Positions 35,403 to 43,351 of a DNA stretch of 64,000 bases are shown in pieces (within the stretch, counting starts at the first letter, position 1; the number at the start of each line of letters is the position of its first letter). Source of the DNA: Pseudooceanicola onchidii (lineage in GTDB: Bacteria; Pseudomonadota; Alphaproteobacteria; Rhodobacterales; Rhodobacteraceae). The notes under the pieces are model-generated. The model did no database searches, was not told the DNA's origin, and worked only from the letters and a program-made list of their open reading frames with translations. The DNA is taken from NCBI RefSeq assembly GCF_004959925.1, contig NZ_SPUW01000003.1:682001-746000 (forward strand), written 5' to 3'. The position numbers were made by a program, and so were the translations under genes.

Positions 35403-35424
35403 CTTTCCCCCCCCCATACCCACA

Positions 35425-35832
35425 TCAGGGCCTGCTGTGCAGGTCGGCATAGGTGTAGCCGTCAGGCCAGATTCCGATCCACAGATAGCGTTTGCGGTGG
35501 TTCAGCTGATACAGCACGTGATCGAGATGGCTGATGTCCAGCCAGACGCGGATCGTGCGGTCCAGATCGTTGTAATAGGGCGGTTTCAGGTCAGCCGTGG
35601 CGCGGAAGCGCAGGATGCCGCGCCGGGCGAAAGACGACGGTGTGGCGATGCCGGAGAGTTCGATCTGGGTCAGCGGCCGCAGGCCACCGCGCGATTCGAC
35701 GCCGGTGGTGTGCACGGCGTCGTGCACGAACAGGATCTCGCGCCGGACGTCTTCCGGGGCGACCGAGGCCTGGGGTTCGGCCTCCATCGCCGCAATGCGG
35801 GCATGAATTTCCGCCTCGATATCAAGGGCCAT
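35425..35832 (-). CDS. unrecognised 135-aa protein
   Basis: A soluble, mixed-composition protein without signal peptide or membrane helix. An acidic helical start (MALDIEAEIHARIAAMEAEP) is followed by a likely alpha/beta part ending YLWIGIWPDGYTYADLHSRP. Trp and Tyr are enriched near the end. GGGAGGG precedes the ATG at 35832, and codon use resembles the neighbours, so I regard it as real. I do not recognise a family. It lies between tRNA-Asp and an M20 peptidase gene on the same strand (65 nt gap). Confidence 0.7.
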   Translation of the reverse strand: MALDIEAEIHARIAAMEAEPQASVAPEDVRREILFVHDAVHTTGVESRGGLRPLTQIELSGIATPSSFARRGILRFRATADLKPPYYNDLDRTIRVWLDISHLDHVLYQLNHRKRYLWIGIWPDGYTYADLHSRP

Positions 35833-35896
35833 GGCACCCTCCCGTTGCGTGCGACCGTCAGGGAGGATGCCACAGAGAGCTTAACCCGGCCTTGCC

Positions 35897-37267
35897 TCAG
35901 CTTAACGCGTCGAGGATTCGTGCCCAGCTGCGGATGCCCTTGTGGAAGGACGACAGGTCGTACTTTTCGTTCGGGGAATGGATCTGGTCGTCATCCTTGC
36001 CAAAGCCGATCAGCATGGCGTCGGTGTCGAGGATCGACTTGAAATAGCCCGCGATCGGGATCGACCCGCCGCAGCCGACATAGGCCGCCGGGTTCGGCCA
36101 TTCGTCCGACAAGGCCAGGCGGGCGGCTTCGAAGGCCGGGTGGTCGATCTGCATCTGGCTGGCGGGGCTGGCGCCGTGACCATGCCAGTCAACTTCGCAG
36201 TCGGCGGGCAACTGGCTTTCGACATAGGCGCGGAAGTTTTCGCGGATCGCATGGGGATCCTGCTGGCCGACAAGACGGAAGCTGATCTTGGCGCTGGCCT
36301 TGGACGGCAGAACGGTCTTGAAGCCGTCGCCGGTGTAGCCGCCCTTGATGCCGTTGACCTCGCAGGTGGGACGCGACCAGATCATCTCAAGCGGGGTGCG
36401 GTCCTGTTCGCCGGCCGGGTCCGACAGGTCCACGTCACCCAGGAAGGACGCGTGGTCGAAGGCCAGGTTCTGCCACTGGGCGCGGATCTCGTCGGGCAGC
36501 TCGGGCACGCCGTCGTAAAAGCCCGGCACGGTGATGCGGCCCTGGTCGTCGTGCAGGCCCGCGATGATGCGTGACAGCACGCGGATCGGGTTCATCGCCG
36601 GGCCGCCGTACATGCCGGAATGCAGGTCCTTGGAGGCGGCGGTGATCGTCAGTTCTTCGCCCAGCAGACCGCGCAGCATGGTTACGATGGCGGGGGTGCT
36701 GTCGCCAAAGAGCCCGGTGTCGCAGATCAGCGCGATGTCGGTCTTCAGCTCGTCGGCGTTGTCCTTCATGAAGGGGATGAGAGAGGGCGAGCCGGATTCC
36801 TCTTCGCCCTCGAAGAAGAAGGTGATCTTGCAGGGCAGCTGGCCATTCTCGGCGATCCAGGCGCGGCAGGCTTCGACAAAGGTCATCAGCTGCCCCTTGT
36901 CGTCCGAGGACCCGCGGCCGCGGATGACCTTGCCCGCCGGCGTGTCCTCAAGCTGCGGGTCAAACGGGTCACGGTCCCACAGGTCCAGCGGATCGACCGG
37001 CTGCACGTCGTAGTGGCCGTAGAACAGCAGGTGCGGGCTGCCTTCGCCGATATGGCCCACGACCATCGGGTGGCCGGGCGTGGGGCGCTTTTCGGCGGTG
37101 GCGCCAAGCGATTGCAGATCCGCGACCAGCCAGTCGGCGGCACGGTCACAATCGGCCTTGAAGGCCGGGTCGGTCGAAATCGACGGGATGCGCAGCAGGT
37201 CGATCAGGCGATCGGTCGCGGCGCCCAGATCGGCGTCGATGCGGGCGAGGGTGGCGTCGAGGGACAT
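35897..37267 (-). CDS. M20-family dipeptidase
   Basis: A 456-aa zinc peptidase. YGHYDVQPVDP (metal His, Asp) lies near residue 85, GRGSSDDKGQ near 115 (bridging Asp), FFEGEEESGSPS near 148 (catalytic and metal Glu), DLHSGMYGG near 215, and the C-terminal ligand in SPNEKYD. These match the CPG2/carnosinase-like M20 group that cleaves dipeptides, and length agrees. AAGGAGC precedes the ATG at 37267. A repeat R1 pair lies upstream. Confidence 0.9.
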   Translation of the reverse strand: MSLDATLARIDADLGAATDRLIDLLRIPSISTDPAFKADCDRAADWLVADLQSLGATAEKRPTPGHPMVVGHIGEGSPHLLFYGHYDVQPVDPLDLWDRDPFDPQLEDTPAGKVIRGRGSSDDKGQLMTFVEACRAWIAENGQLPCKITFFFEGEEESGSPSLIPFMKDNADELKTDIALICDTGLFGDSTPAIVTMLRGLLGEELTITAASKDLHSGMYGGPAMNPIRVLSRIIAGLHDDQGRITVPGFYDGVPELPDEIRAQWQNLAFDHASFLGDVDLSDPAGEQDRTPLEMIWSRPTCEVNGIKGGYTGDGFKTVLPSKASAKISFRLVGQQDPHAIRENFRAYVESQLPADCEVDWHGHGASPASQMQIDHPAFEAARLALSDEWPNPAAYVGCGGSIPIAGYFKSILDTDAMLIGFGKDDDQIHSPNEKYDLSSFHKGIRSWARILDALS

Positions 37268-37334
37268 GGAAGCTCCTTTGATCTTTCGCGCGAAGCGTAC
37301 CAGCGGCCAAGGCGGTGTCCAGTGGGGCGGATGC

Positions 37335-37452
37335 AAAGGGGGCTCTGCCCCCGCCGCTCTGCGGCTCCCCCGGGATATTTTCGGCAAGAAGAATTGGGGT
37401 GCGCAGTTCTTTTTGCTTCAAATATCCCCGCCGGAGGCATTGGCCGCAGGCC
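37335..37452. repeat. dispersed intergenic repeat R1, inverted pair
   Basis: The plus copy starts GGGGGCTCTGCCCCC at 37338 and runs through CTGCGGCTCCCCCGGGATATT to CAAGAAGAA. The minus copy follows, with TTTTTGCTTCAAATATCCCCG at about 37410-37432 and CCGGAGGC. It fills the 187-nt gap between DUF1697 and the M20 gene, both on the minus strand. Confidence 0.8.
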
Positions 37453-37454
37453 AA

Positions 37455-37982
37455 TCACGCCATGTCGCACAGCGCGCGGATGGTGCGCCTGTTGCGCGCC
37501 GTCGTGGTCACGCCAAGGGCCGTGGCGATTTTCTGGGCGACCTTGGATGTGCCGATCCCGGCGGGGGGCCAATGATAGAGGCAGTGATCCGACAGGCGCA
37601 GCTCTTCCCCGTGATAGAGAAGGGGGGTGAGCCTGGACAGCGCGTCCGCTGCGGGCGGATCGCGGAACAGGTGATAGTGCAGGCGCCGTGGATCGGCGTC
37701 GTCCGGGAAGGGGTTTGCGGCGTCCATCTCTGACATCTCTTGGGCCGTGAAGGCCAGCGCGGGGGGGCGGTGGTGGAAGTGCTTCTCGATCAGGGCAGAG
37801 GTCCAGTCGGCCATGGCGCGGGGGTCGGGGCCGGGGTGGTCGAAGACCAGGTTGCCGGACTGGATATAGGTGGCGACCTGTTCGGCTCCGGCCTCGGTCA
37901 GGGCCTCGCGCAGGACGGCCATCGGGGTCTTGCCGTGACCGCCGACGTTGATGCCGCGCAGCAGGACGATCCAGCGGGTCAT
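37455..37982 (-). CDS. DUF1697 family protein
   Basis: A 175-aa protein whose opening WIVLLRGINVGGHGKTPMAVLR and the YIQSGNLVFDHP segment are diagnostic of DUF1697, a family of unknown function. No signal peptide. The C-terminus has GIGTSKVAQKIATALGVTTTARNRRT, also typical. Its ATG overlaps the stop of the endonuclease/phosphatase-family gene by 4 nt. Confidence 0.9.
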   Translation of the reverse strand: MTRWIVLLRGINVGGHGKTPMAVLREALTEAGAEQVATYIQSGNLVFDHPGPDPRAMADWTSALIEKHFHHRPPALAFTAQEMSEMDAANPFPDDADPRRLHYHLFRDPPAADALSRLTPLLYHGEELRLSDHCLYHWPPAGIGTSKVAQKIATALGVTTTARNRRTIRALCDMA

Positions 37983-38698
37983 GGTGCCTTGTCCCTTTGG
38001 CTGAGCTTTACCAGCAGCGGCAGGTGGTCCGATGCTATCCGGGCGGGTTGCGCGGTGTGCGTGCGCGGCGCGGAAGCCGTCAGCTCCGGCGACAGGGCAA
38101 ACCGGTCAAGCCGCCCAAGCGGGCGGGGCGCGGGGTAGGTGCGGGGGCTGTCGAGCACGCGCAGCTGCGGCATGGCATGGGCCAGCACCGAGATCGTGCC
38201 CCATTCGTTCAGGTCCCCCGCCAGCACCGTCGGGCGGGGGGGCATCGTGGTCAGCCAGCGCGACAGGGTGGCCATCTGCCGGATGCGGTCGCGCCGGATC
38301 AGGCCCAGGTGGGTGCCGATCACCCGCAGCGGGCCGATCGGGGTCGTCAGGTCGGCCCGGATCGCACCACGGGGTTCCAGGCCGGGCAGGTCGATGTGAT
38401 CCAACGTCTCGATGTCGATCCCCGGGCGGGCGAGGATGGTGTTGCCGTGCCATCCAAGCGACGGTCCGCCGGGGCCAAGGGGCGACACGTCCAGAACCCG
38501 CCAGTCCGCGGCCTCGGCCATGGCGCGCGGCAGGGCGGCGGGCCGGGGCGGCAGGCGCTTGTCGACCTCCTGCAACACGGCCAGCGCGGCACCGGTGTCG
38601 GCCAGCACGTCAAGGCTGCGGCTTGGATTGCGGCGCAGGTCCATGCCGACACATTTCTGCAGGTTCCAGGTTGCTATCGTGAGGTGGCGCGCTTTCAT
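37979..38698 (-). CDS. endonuclease/exonuclease/phosphatase family protein
   Basis: A 239-aa metal-dependent phosphodiesterase fold. Visible motifs are IATWNLQKCVGMD (Asn of motif I), VLQEVD (metal Glu), VIGTHLGL, LAGDLNEWG (catalytic Asp/Asn) and the C-terminal SDHLPLL. This set fits the EEP superfamily; the substrate could be a phosphoinositide, sphingolipid or nucleic acid and cannot be told. I start at 38698, as the homologous part begins there. The start is only 29 nt from the divergent TTG start of the DUF2238 gene. Confidence 0.88.
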   Translation of the reverse strand: MKARHLTIATWNLQKCVGMDLRRNPSRSLDVLADTGAALAVLQEVDKRLPPRPAALPRAMAEAADWRVLDVSPLGPGGPSLGWHGNTILARPGIDIETLDHIDLPGLEPRGAIRADLTTPIGPLRVIGTHLGLIRRDRIRQMATLSRWLTTMPPRPTVLAGDLNEWGTISVLAHAMPQLRVLDSPRTYPAPRPLGRLDRFALSPELTASAPRTHTAQPARIASDHLPLLVKLSQRDKAP

Positions 38699-38727
38699 AA
38701 GGGTATAGATTGATCCAGGAGCGCCCC

Positions 38728-39372
38728 TTGTCACCCTTCTTTCGCGAACAGACGCTTTTGACCAAGGCGATATGGATAGCCCTGGTCGCCGATGCGACTT
38801 TGGCCATCGTCGAGTTGCGGTTTTCGCTGGCCTTCATCGCGCTGGTGACGCTGGCCCTGTCGATGGCGCCGGCGCTGGTGGCCAAATGGGCCGCGATCGA
38901 GGTGCCCAAGGGATTCGTGCTGGCCGTCGTCGTCTTCATCGCGGGCACGGTGTTCCTGGGCGAGGTCTATGACTTCTACAACAAGCTCTGGTGGTGGGAC
39001 ATGATGATGCACGGCGGGTCGGCCGTGGGGTTCGGCCTGATCGGGTTCGTGCTTGTCTTCATGATGTTCCAGGGTGACCGGTTCGCCGCGCCGCCGTCGG
39101 CCATCGCGGTCTTTGCCTTCTGTTTTGCGGTGGCGATCGGCGCGATCTGGGAGATCTTCGAGTTCACGATGGACCAGCTCTTTGGGATGAACATGCAGAA
39201 ATCGGGGCTGATGGACACCATGGGCGATCTGATCGTCGACTGCATCGGCGCGATGATCGGGGCGGGTGCTGGATACGCCTATCTCAGGGGGCAGCAGCTG
39301 GGCGGGATGACGGGGGTGATCGAAGACTTCGTTCGGCGCAATCCCCGGTTCTTCCGAAAGTGGCGCAGATAG
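38728..39372 (+). CDS. DUF2238/YjdF-like membrane protein
   Basis: A 214-aa protein with about six transmembrane helices. FLGEVYDFYNKLWWWDMMMH and GAIWEIFEFTMDQLFGMNMQ, GLMDTMGDLIVDCIGA are the conserved DUF2238 blocks, with several membrane-near Asp, His and Glu residues. Function unknown. The start is TTG at 38728, supported by AGGAG at 38717-38721 and absence of an ATG. A TTG at 38710 would be 18 nt longer. Confidence 0.85.
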   Translation: MSPFFREQTLLTKAIWIALVADATLAIVELRFSLAFIALVTLALSMAPALVAKWAAIEVPKGFVLAVVVFIAGTVFLGEVYDFYNKLWWWDMMMHGGSAVGFGLIGFVLVFMMFQGDRFAAPPSAIAVFAFCFAVAIGAIWEIFEFTMDQLFGMNMQKSGLMDTMGDLIVDCIGAMIGAGAGYAYLRGQQLGGMTGVIEDFVRRNPRFFRKWRR

Positions 39373-39388
39373 CCGTTGACGGTGGCGT

Positions 39389-40291
39389 ATGGTCGGGCAT
39401 GGACTGCGCGGCATGAGAAAAGATGCGCTCGACCTGCCGGGGTTTGCCGGACTTCTGCTGTTTACCACCGTGCTGGCGGGCAACCAGATCGTGATGAAGC
39501 TGACCTCGACCGGGCTGTCGCCCGTGTTTCAGGCGGGGCTTCGATCACTGTTTGCCTGCGCGATCATCCTGATCTGGATGCTGGTGCGGGGGATCGGGTT
39601 CGGGTCGCTCAGGCGTGACCTTTGGCCCGGGCTGGCCATGGGTGTGGCCTTTTCGCTGGAATTCATCGGGCTTTTCAACGCGCTGGACATGACGACCGTC
39701 GCCCGGGCCTCGATCATCTTCTACACGATGCCAATGCATCTGAGCCTGGCGGCGCATTTCCTGATCCCGGGCGAACGGCTGACCCCGGTGAAGATCGCGG
39801 GGCTGATCTGCGCTTTTGCAGGTGTGGTCATCGTGCTGCTGGACCGGCCGGGCGGAGAGGCAAGCCTTGCGGGTGACCTGCTGGCCTGGCTGGGGGCGAT
39901 CGGCTGGGCCACCATCGCGCTGATCGTGCGGATCACCCGGATTTCCGAGGCCCCTCCCGAGGCGCAGCAGCTGTGGCAGCTGTCGTTCTCGGCCGTCGCC
40001 CTGCTTGCCGTGGCGCCGCTGTTCGGGCCGTTGCTGCGCGATTTCGGGACGGAACACATCTGGCTGATGGGCTACCAGGTCTTCCTGGTGGCAAGCTTCG
40101 GGTTCCTGGGGTGGTTCTACCTGATGAAGACCTACCCGGCCGCCATCGTGGCGAGCTTTTCCTTCCTGACGCCGGTCCTGGCGGTCTTCATGGGCTGGGC
40201 CGTGCTGGGCGAGGAGCTGCACCTGTCGGTCCTGCTGGCGCTAAGCTTCGTGTCGGCGGGCATCCTGCTGATCAACCGCCGGGCGCGCTGA
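39389..40291 (+). CDS. EamA/DMT-family transporter
   Basis: A 300-aa (or 292-aa from ATG 39413) inner-membrane protein with ten helices in two EamA repeats. LEFIGLFNALDMTTVARASI and GFLGWFYLMKTYPAAIVASFSFLTPVLAV mark the ends of the repeats. DMT members export metabolites such as amino acids; nothing here shows the substrate. It follows the DUF2238 gene by 16 nt and converges on selO, with an R1 repeat between. Confidence 0.88.
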   Translation: MVGHGLRGMRKDALDLPGFAGLLLFTTVLAGNQIVMKLTSTGLSPVFQAGLRSLFACAIILIWMLVRGIGFGSLRRDLWPGLAMGVAFSLEFIGLFNALDMTTVARASIIFYTMPMHLSLAAHFLIPGERLTPVKIAGLICAFAGVVIVLLDRPGGEASLAGDLLAWLGAIGWATIALIVRITRISEAPPEAQQLWQLSFSAVALLAVAPLFGPLLRDFGTEHIWLMGYQVFLVASFGFLGWFYLMKTYPAAIVASFSFLTPVLAVFMGWAVLGEELHLSVLLALSFVSAGILLINRRAR

Positions 40292-40300
40292 GGCCCGCTG

Positions 40301-40355
40301 CCCGGGGGCTGTCTGCCCCCGGACCCCCGAAGGTATTTTCGACCAGAAGAAGGCG
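40301..40355 (+). repeat. dispersed intergenic repeat R1, single copy
   Basis: CCCGGGGGCTGTCTGCCCCC, then CCCCCGAAGGTATTTTCGACC and AGAAGAAGG follow the R1 layout. It occupies the 71-nt gap between the convergent EamA and selO genes and could terminate the former. Confidence 0.75.
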
Positions 40356-40362
40356 GGATTTT

Positions 40363-41769
40363 TCAGGTGCCGCAGAAGGTTGCGGTCACCACTTCGTCCT
40401 GTGACGGAGGCCGGGTGAGGCTTTGGTCGACCGGGTATTGATAGGGCGTGGCCAGAGCGGTCATCAGTGTCTGGAAGGGCGCCATGTCGCCCGCCACGGC
40501 GGCGGTGATCATCTGTTCGATCCGGTGGTTGCGCGGGATCACGGCCGGGTTCGTCCGGGCCATCAGCGCGGCGGCGTCGGGTTCGCTTTCAAGCCGGGCG
40601 TGCCAGCGGTCGGCCCAGTCGAGGAAGGCGTCCCGGTCCGCGACATGGTCCTTGGCGTCGTTGCTGGGCAGGGCGCGGAAGGTGTTGGTGAAATCTGACC
40701 GGCCTGCTGCCATCAGCGCCAGCAGGTCGTCGATCAGGGCGGTGTCACCGGCGCGCGGGCTTGCGATGCCGATCTTTGCCGCGAAGGTGCGCAGGCGTTC
40801 GGCCTCGATCAGGTCGGGCATGGCGTGCACGGCTTCGGTGAAGGGTGGGATCGCGGCCTCGGGGTCAGGCATCAGCGCCAGAAGGGCCGAGGCCAGTTGC
40901 GCCATGTTCCACGGCAGGATTTTCGCCTGATTGTCATAGGCATAGCGCCCGTTTCTGTCGATCGAGCTGAACACGGTTGAGGGGTTGTAGCCGTCCATGA
41001 AGGCGCAGGGGCCGTAGTCGATGGTTTCGCCGCTGATCGACGTGTTGTCGGTGTTCATCACGCCATGGATGAAGCCTACGCCCATCCATTGCGCGACCAG
41101 GCGGGCCTGGCGGGCTATGACGCCCTTCAGGAAGCTCAGCGGGTCGGTCGCGCCCGGGTCGTGGCGGTCGACGGCATAGTTGAAAAGCGCCTGCAGCGAG
41201 TCCGTGTCGCCACGGGCTGCGAAGTATTCGAAATGGCCCACGCGCAGGTGCGACGCGGCCACCCGGGTCAGCACGGCGCCGGGAAGGGGCGTTTCGCGCA
41301 GGATGTCCTCTCCGGTCGCGGTGGCGGCGAGGGCGCGGGTGGTGGGGATGCCCATGGCGTGCATCGCCTCGGACACCACGTATTCGCGCAGCACCGGGCC
41401 CATCCAGGCGCGACCATCGCCGCCGCGCGACCAGGGCGTGCGGCCCGAGCCCTTGAGCTGGATGTCACGCCGCTGGCCGGTCTGGTCGATCACCTCGCCC
41501 AGCAGGACCGCGCGACCATCGCCGAGCGACGGAGAGAACCCGCCGAACTGGTGCCCGGCGTAGGCCTGCGCCAGCGGATCGGCGCCCTCGGAGATGGTGT
41601 TGCCCGCCAGGACGGCTGCGTCAGGGGTGCCGGTGATGCCCAGCTGATCGGCCAGGGCGTCGTTCCAGGCCAGCAGGCGGGGGGCGGGCACGGGGGTCGG
41701 CGCCTGCCGGGTGAAGAGCGTACCGGGCAGGCGGGCGTAGGTGTTGTCGAAGGGGATGGTCAGGGTCAT
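40363..41769 (-). CDS. selO: protein adenylyltransferase SelO (YdiU/UPF0061)
   Basis: A 468-aa pseudokinase-fold enzyme that AMPylates Ser/Thr/Tyr residues of proteins, linked to redox stress. Characteristic runs are AQAYAGHQFGGFSPSLGDGRA, QLKGSGRTPWSRGGDGRAW and GFIHGVMNTDNTSISGETID, with DYGPCAFMD as the metal-binding part. It ends TATFCGT: the cysteine near the terminus takes the place of the selenocysteine of animal SelO. Length matches bacterial YdiU. Confidence 0.95.
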   Translation of the reverse strand: MTLTIPFDNTYARLPGTLFTRQAPTPVPAPRLLAWNDALADQLGITGTPDAAVLAGNTISEGADPLAQAYAGHQFGGFSPSLGDGRAVLLGEVIDQTGQRRDIQLKGSGRTPWSRGGDGRAWMGPVLREYVVSEAMHAMGIPTTRALAATATGEDILRETPLPGAVLTRVAASHLRVGHFEYFAARGDTDSLQALFNYAVDRHDPGATDPLSFLKGVIARQARLVAQWMGVGFIHGVMNTDNTSISGETIDYGPCAFMDGYNPSTVFSSIDRNGRYAYDNQAKILPWNMAQLASALLALMPDPEAAIPPFTEAVHAMPDLIEAERLRTFAAKIGIASPRAGDTALIDDLLALMAAGRSDFTNTFRALPSNDAKDHVADRDAFLDWADRWHARLESEPDAAALMARTNPAVIPRNHRIEQMITAAVAGDMAPFQTLMTALATPYQYPVDQSLTRPPSQDEVVTATFCGT

Positions 41770-41809
41770 GCGCCAGAGGTAGGGGCGCAGGACCCCCGGG
41801 TCCAGCCCC

Positions 41810-42256
41810 TTAGAGCTTGCGGGTCATCAGCATGTAGTCGGCGCGGGGCTTGAAACCGGCGCGCTTGTAGGCCTCCTGCGTGCGCACGGCGACGCGAGAG
41901 ACCTCGAGATGGATGGCGCGCAGCCCGTTTTTCGACAGCTGTTTCGGCAGGTTGGTCATCACCTCGGTGCCGATGCCGCGGCCGCGGACCGAGGGGCGGA
42001 TGTAGAGTTCGTCCACGAAGCCGTCCATGCCGCCGAATTCCACCGCCCAGCCGAAGCTGATCACGATATAGCCGATCGGAGAGCGCGGCGGGCCGATCAG
42101 CCAGACACCGCCGTAGGGCGAGCCTTCCAGCAGGGGCGTGAGACCCGCGACCCGGTCGTCTTCGGTCACGTCGATGGCGCCTTCTTCGTGGAAGGCGCGC
42201 ACCAGCGGCAGCAGGCGATCGAGGTCGTCGGGCTTGGCGAGGGTCAGCGCGGTCAC
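41810..42256 (-). CDS. GNAT-family N-acetyltransferase
   Basis: A 148-aa acetyltransferase. The acetyl-CoA loop is RPSVRGRGIGTEVM near residue 95, preceded by DGFVDELYI and followed by AIHLEVSRVAVRTQEAYKRAGF. The start is GTG at 42256, overlapping the stop of the nucleoside hydrolase gene as GTGA; longer readings run through that gene. The pairing implies co-translation; substrate unknown. Confidence 0.87.
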   Translation of the reverse strand: MTALTLAKPDDLDRLLPLVRAFHEEGAIDVTEDDRVAGLTPLLEGSPYGGVWLIGPPRSPIGYIVISFGWAVEFGGMDGFVDELYIRPSVRGRGIGTEVMTNLPKQLSKNGLRAIHLEVSRVAVRTQEAYKRAGFKPRADYMLMTRKL

Positions 42257-43191
42257 AGGCGGGCCAGCCTTTCGGTCAGGAGGTCGAAGTATCCCTGCGC
42301 GTCGATATCGCCCATGAACATCGCGTTCTTGTGGCGGTCGGTGACGCCCCACCAGTCGGCGACGGTCATGCCGAGGGTCAGGTCCGAGATCGTCTCGATC
42401 TCGACGTTGATCTTGCGGCCGGTGAACAGTTCGGGCCGGATCAGGTAGGCGGTGACGCAGGGATCGTGCAGGGGCGCGCCGTCGGATCCGTATTTCTCCT
42501 TGTCGAAGCGTTCGAAGAAATCGGTCATCTCGGCCACGGCGACACCGACCTTGGTGCCAAGTGCGCGGAAGGCATCGTTGCGGGCCGGTGTGACCAGCGC
42601 CTTGTGCGTCACATCCAGCGGCATCACGGTGATCGGCGCGCCCGAGCGGAAGACGATCGCGGCGGCCTCGGGGTCGACGTAGATGTTGAATTCGGCCGCC
42701 GGGGTGATATTGCCGACCTCGAAATAGGCGCCGCCCATCAGGACGATTTCCTGCACCTTTTCAATGATATCCGGCGCGCGCTTGAAAGCGGACGCGATGT
42801 TCGTCAACGGGCCCAGGGGGCACAGGGTGACGGTGCCATGGTCATGGTCGCGCAGGGTGTCGATGATGTAGTCGACGCCGTGCTTTTCCTGCAGCTCCAT
42901 CTTGGGATCGGGCAGCTTGGGGCCGTTCAGCCCGGTCTTGCCGTGGACATGTTCCGCCGTGACCAGCTTGCGCTGCAGCGGCACGTCACACCCGGCATAG
43001 ACCTTGGTGTCGGTGCGGCCCGCCAGTTCGCAGATGATGCGGGCGTTCTTCTCGGTCAGATCCAGTGGCACGTTGCCCGCCACGGCGGTGATGCCCAGCA
43101 CCTCGATCTCTTCGGGGCTGGCAAGCGCGAGGAGGATGGCGACGGCGTCGTCCTGACCGGGGTCTGTGTCGATGATGATCTTGCGGGGCAT
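42253..43191 (-). CDS. inosine-uridine-preferring nucleoside hydrolase
   Basis: A 312-aa enzyme splitting ribonucleosides into base and ribose. The calcium-binding DTDPGQDDAVA lies at residues 8-18, with AVAGN, LGPLTNIASAF, VLMGGAYFEVGN, PAAEFNIYVDPEAA and the late DPCVTAYL. These identify the IU-NH family (RihA/B/C-like). AGAAGG precedes the ATG at 43191. It could feed pyrimidines to the 0-11 kb pathway, but it is 30 kb away. Confidence 0.93.
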   Translation of the reverse strand: MPRKIIIDTDPGQDDAVAILLALASPEEIEVLGITAVAGNVPLDLTEKNARIICELAGRTDTKVYAGCDVPLQRKLVTAEHVHGKTGLNGPKLPDPKMELQEKHGVDYIIDTLRDHDHGTVTLCPLGPLTNIASAFKRAPDIIEKVQEIVLMGGAYFEVGNITPAAEFNIYVDPEAAAIVFRSGAPITVMPLDVTHKALVTPARNDAFRALGTKVGVAVAEMTDFFERFDKEKYGSDGAPLHDPCVTAYLIRPELFTGRKINVEIETISDLTLGMTVADWWGVTDRHKNAMFMGDIDAQGYFDLLTERLARL

Positions 43192-43287
43192 TGGCGGCCT
43201 TCTTTAAGTTGCGGGCTGCAAAGTGGCCCGGGGCGGCGCGGATGTCCATGGGTGTTGCCGGGTCAGGCAAGGGGCCACCGGGCACGC

Positions 43288-43314
43288 AAAAAGGCGCGTG
43301 CCGGGCACGCGCCT
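43288..43314 (-). terminator. Rho-independent terminator of the iron-binding-protein gene
   Basis: On the minus strand GGCGCGTGCC and GGCACGCGCC (43293-43313) form a 10-bp stem with a one-base centre, followed by TTTTT (43288-43292). It sits 38 nt after the stop at 43352. Confidence 0.88.
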
Positions 43315-43351
43315 TGCCAAGGGCTCGATGGATCGGACTCAGCCGACGAGA

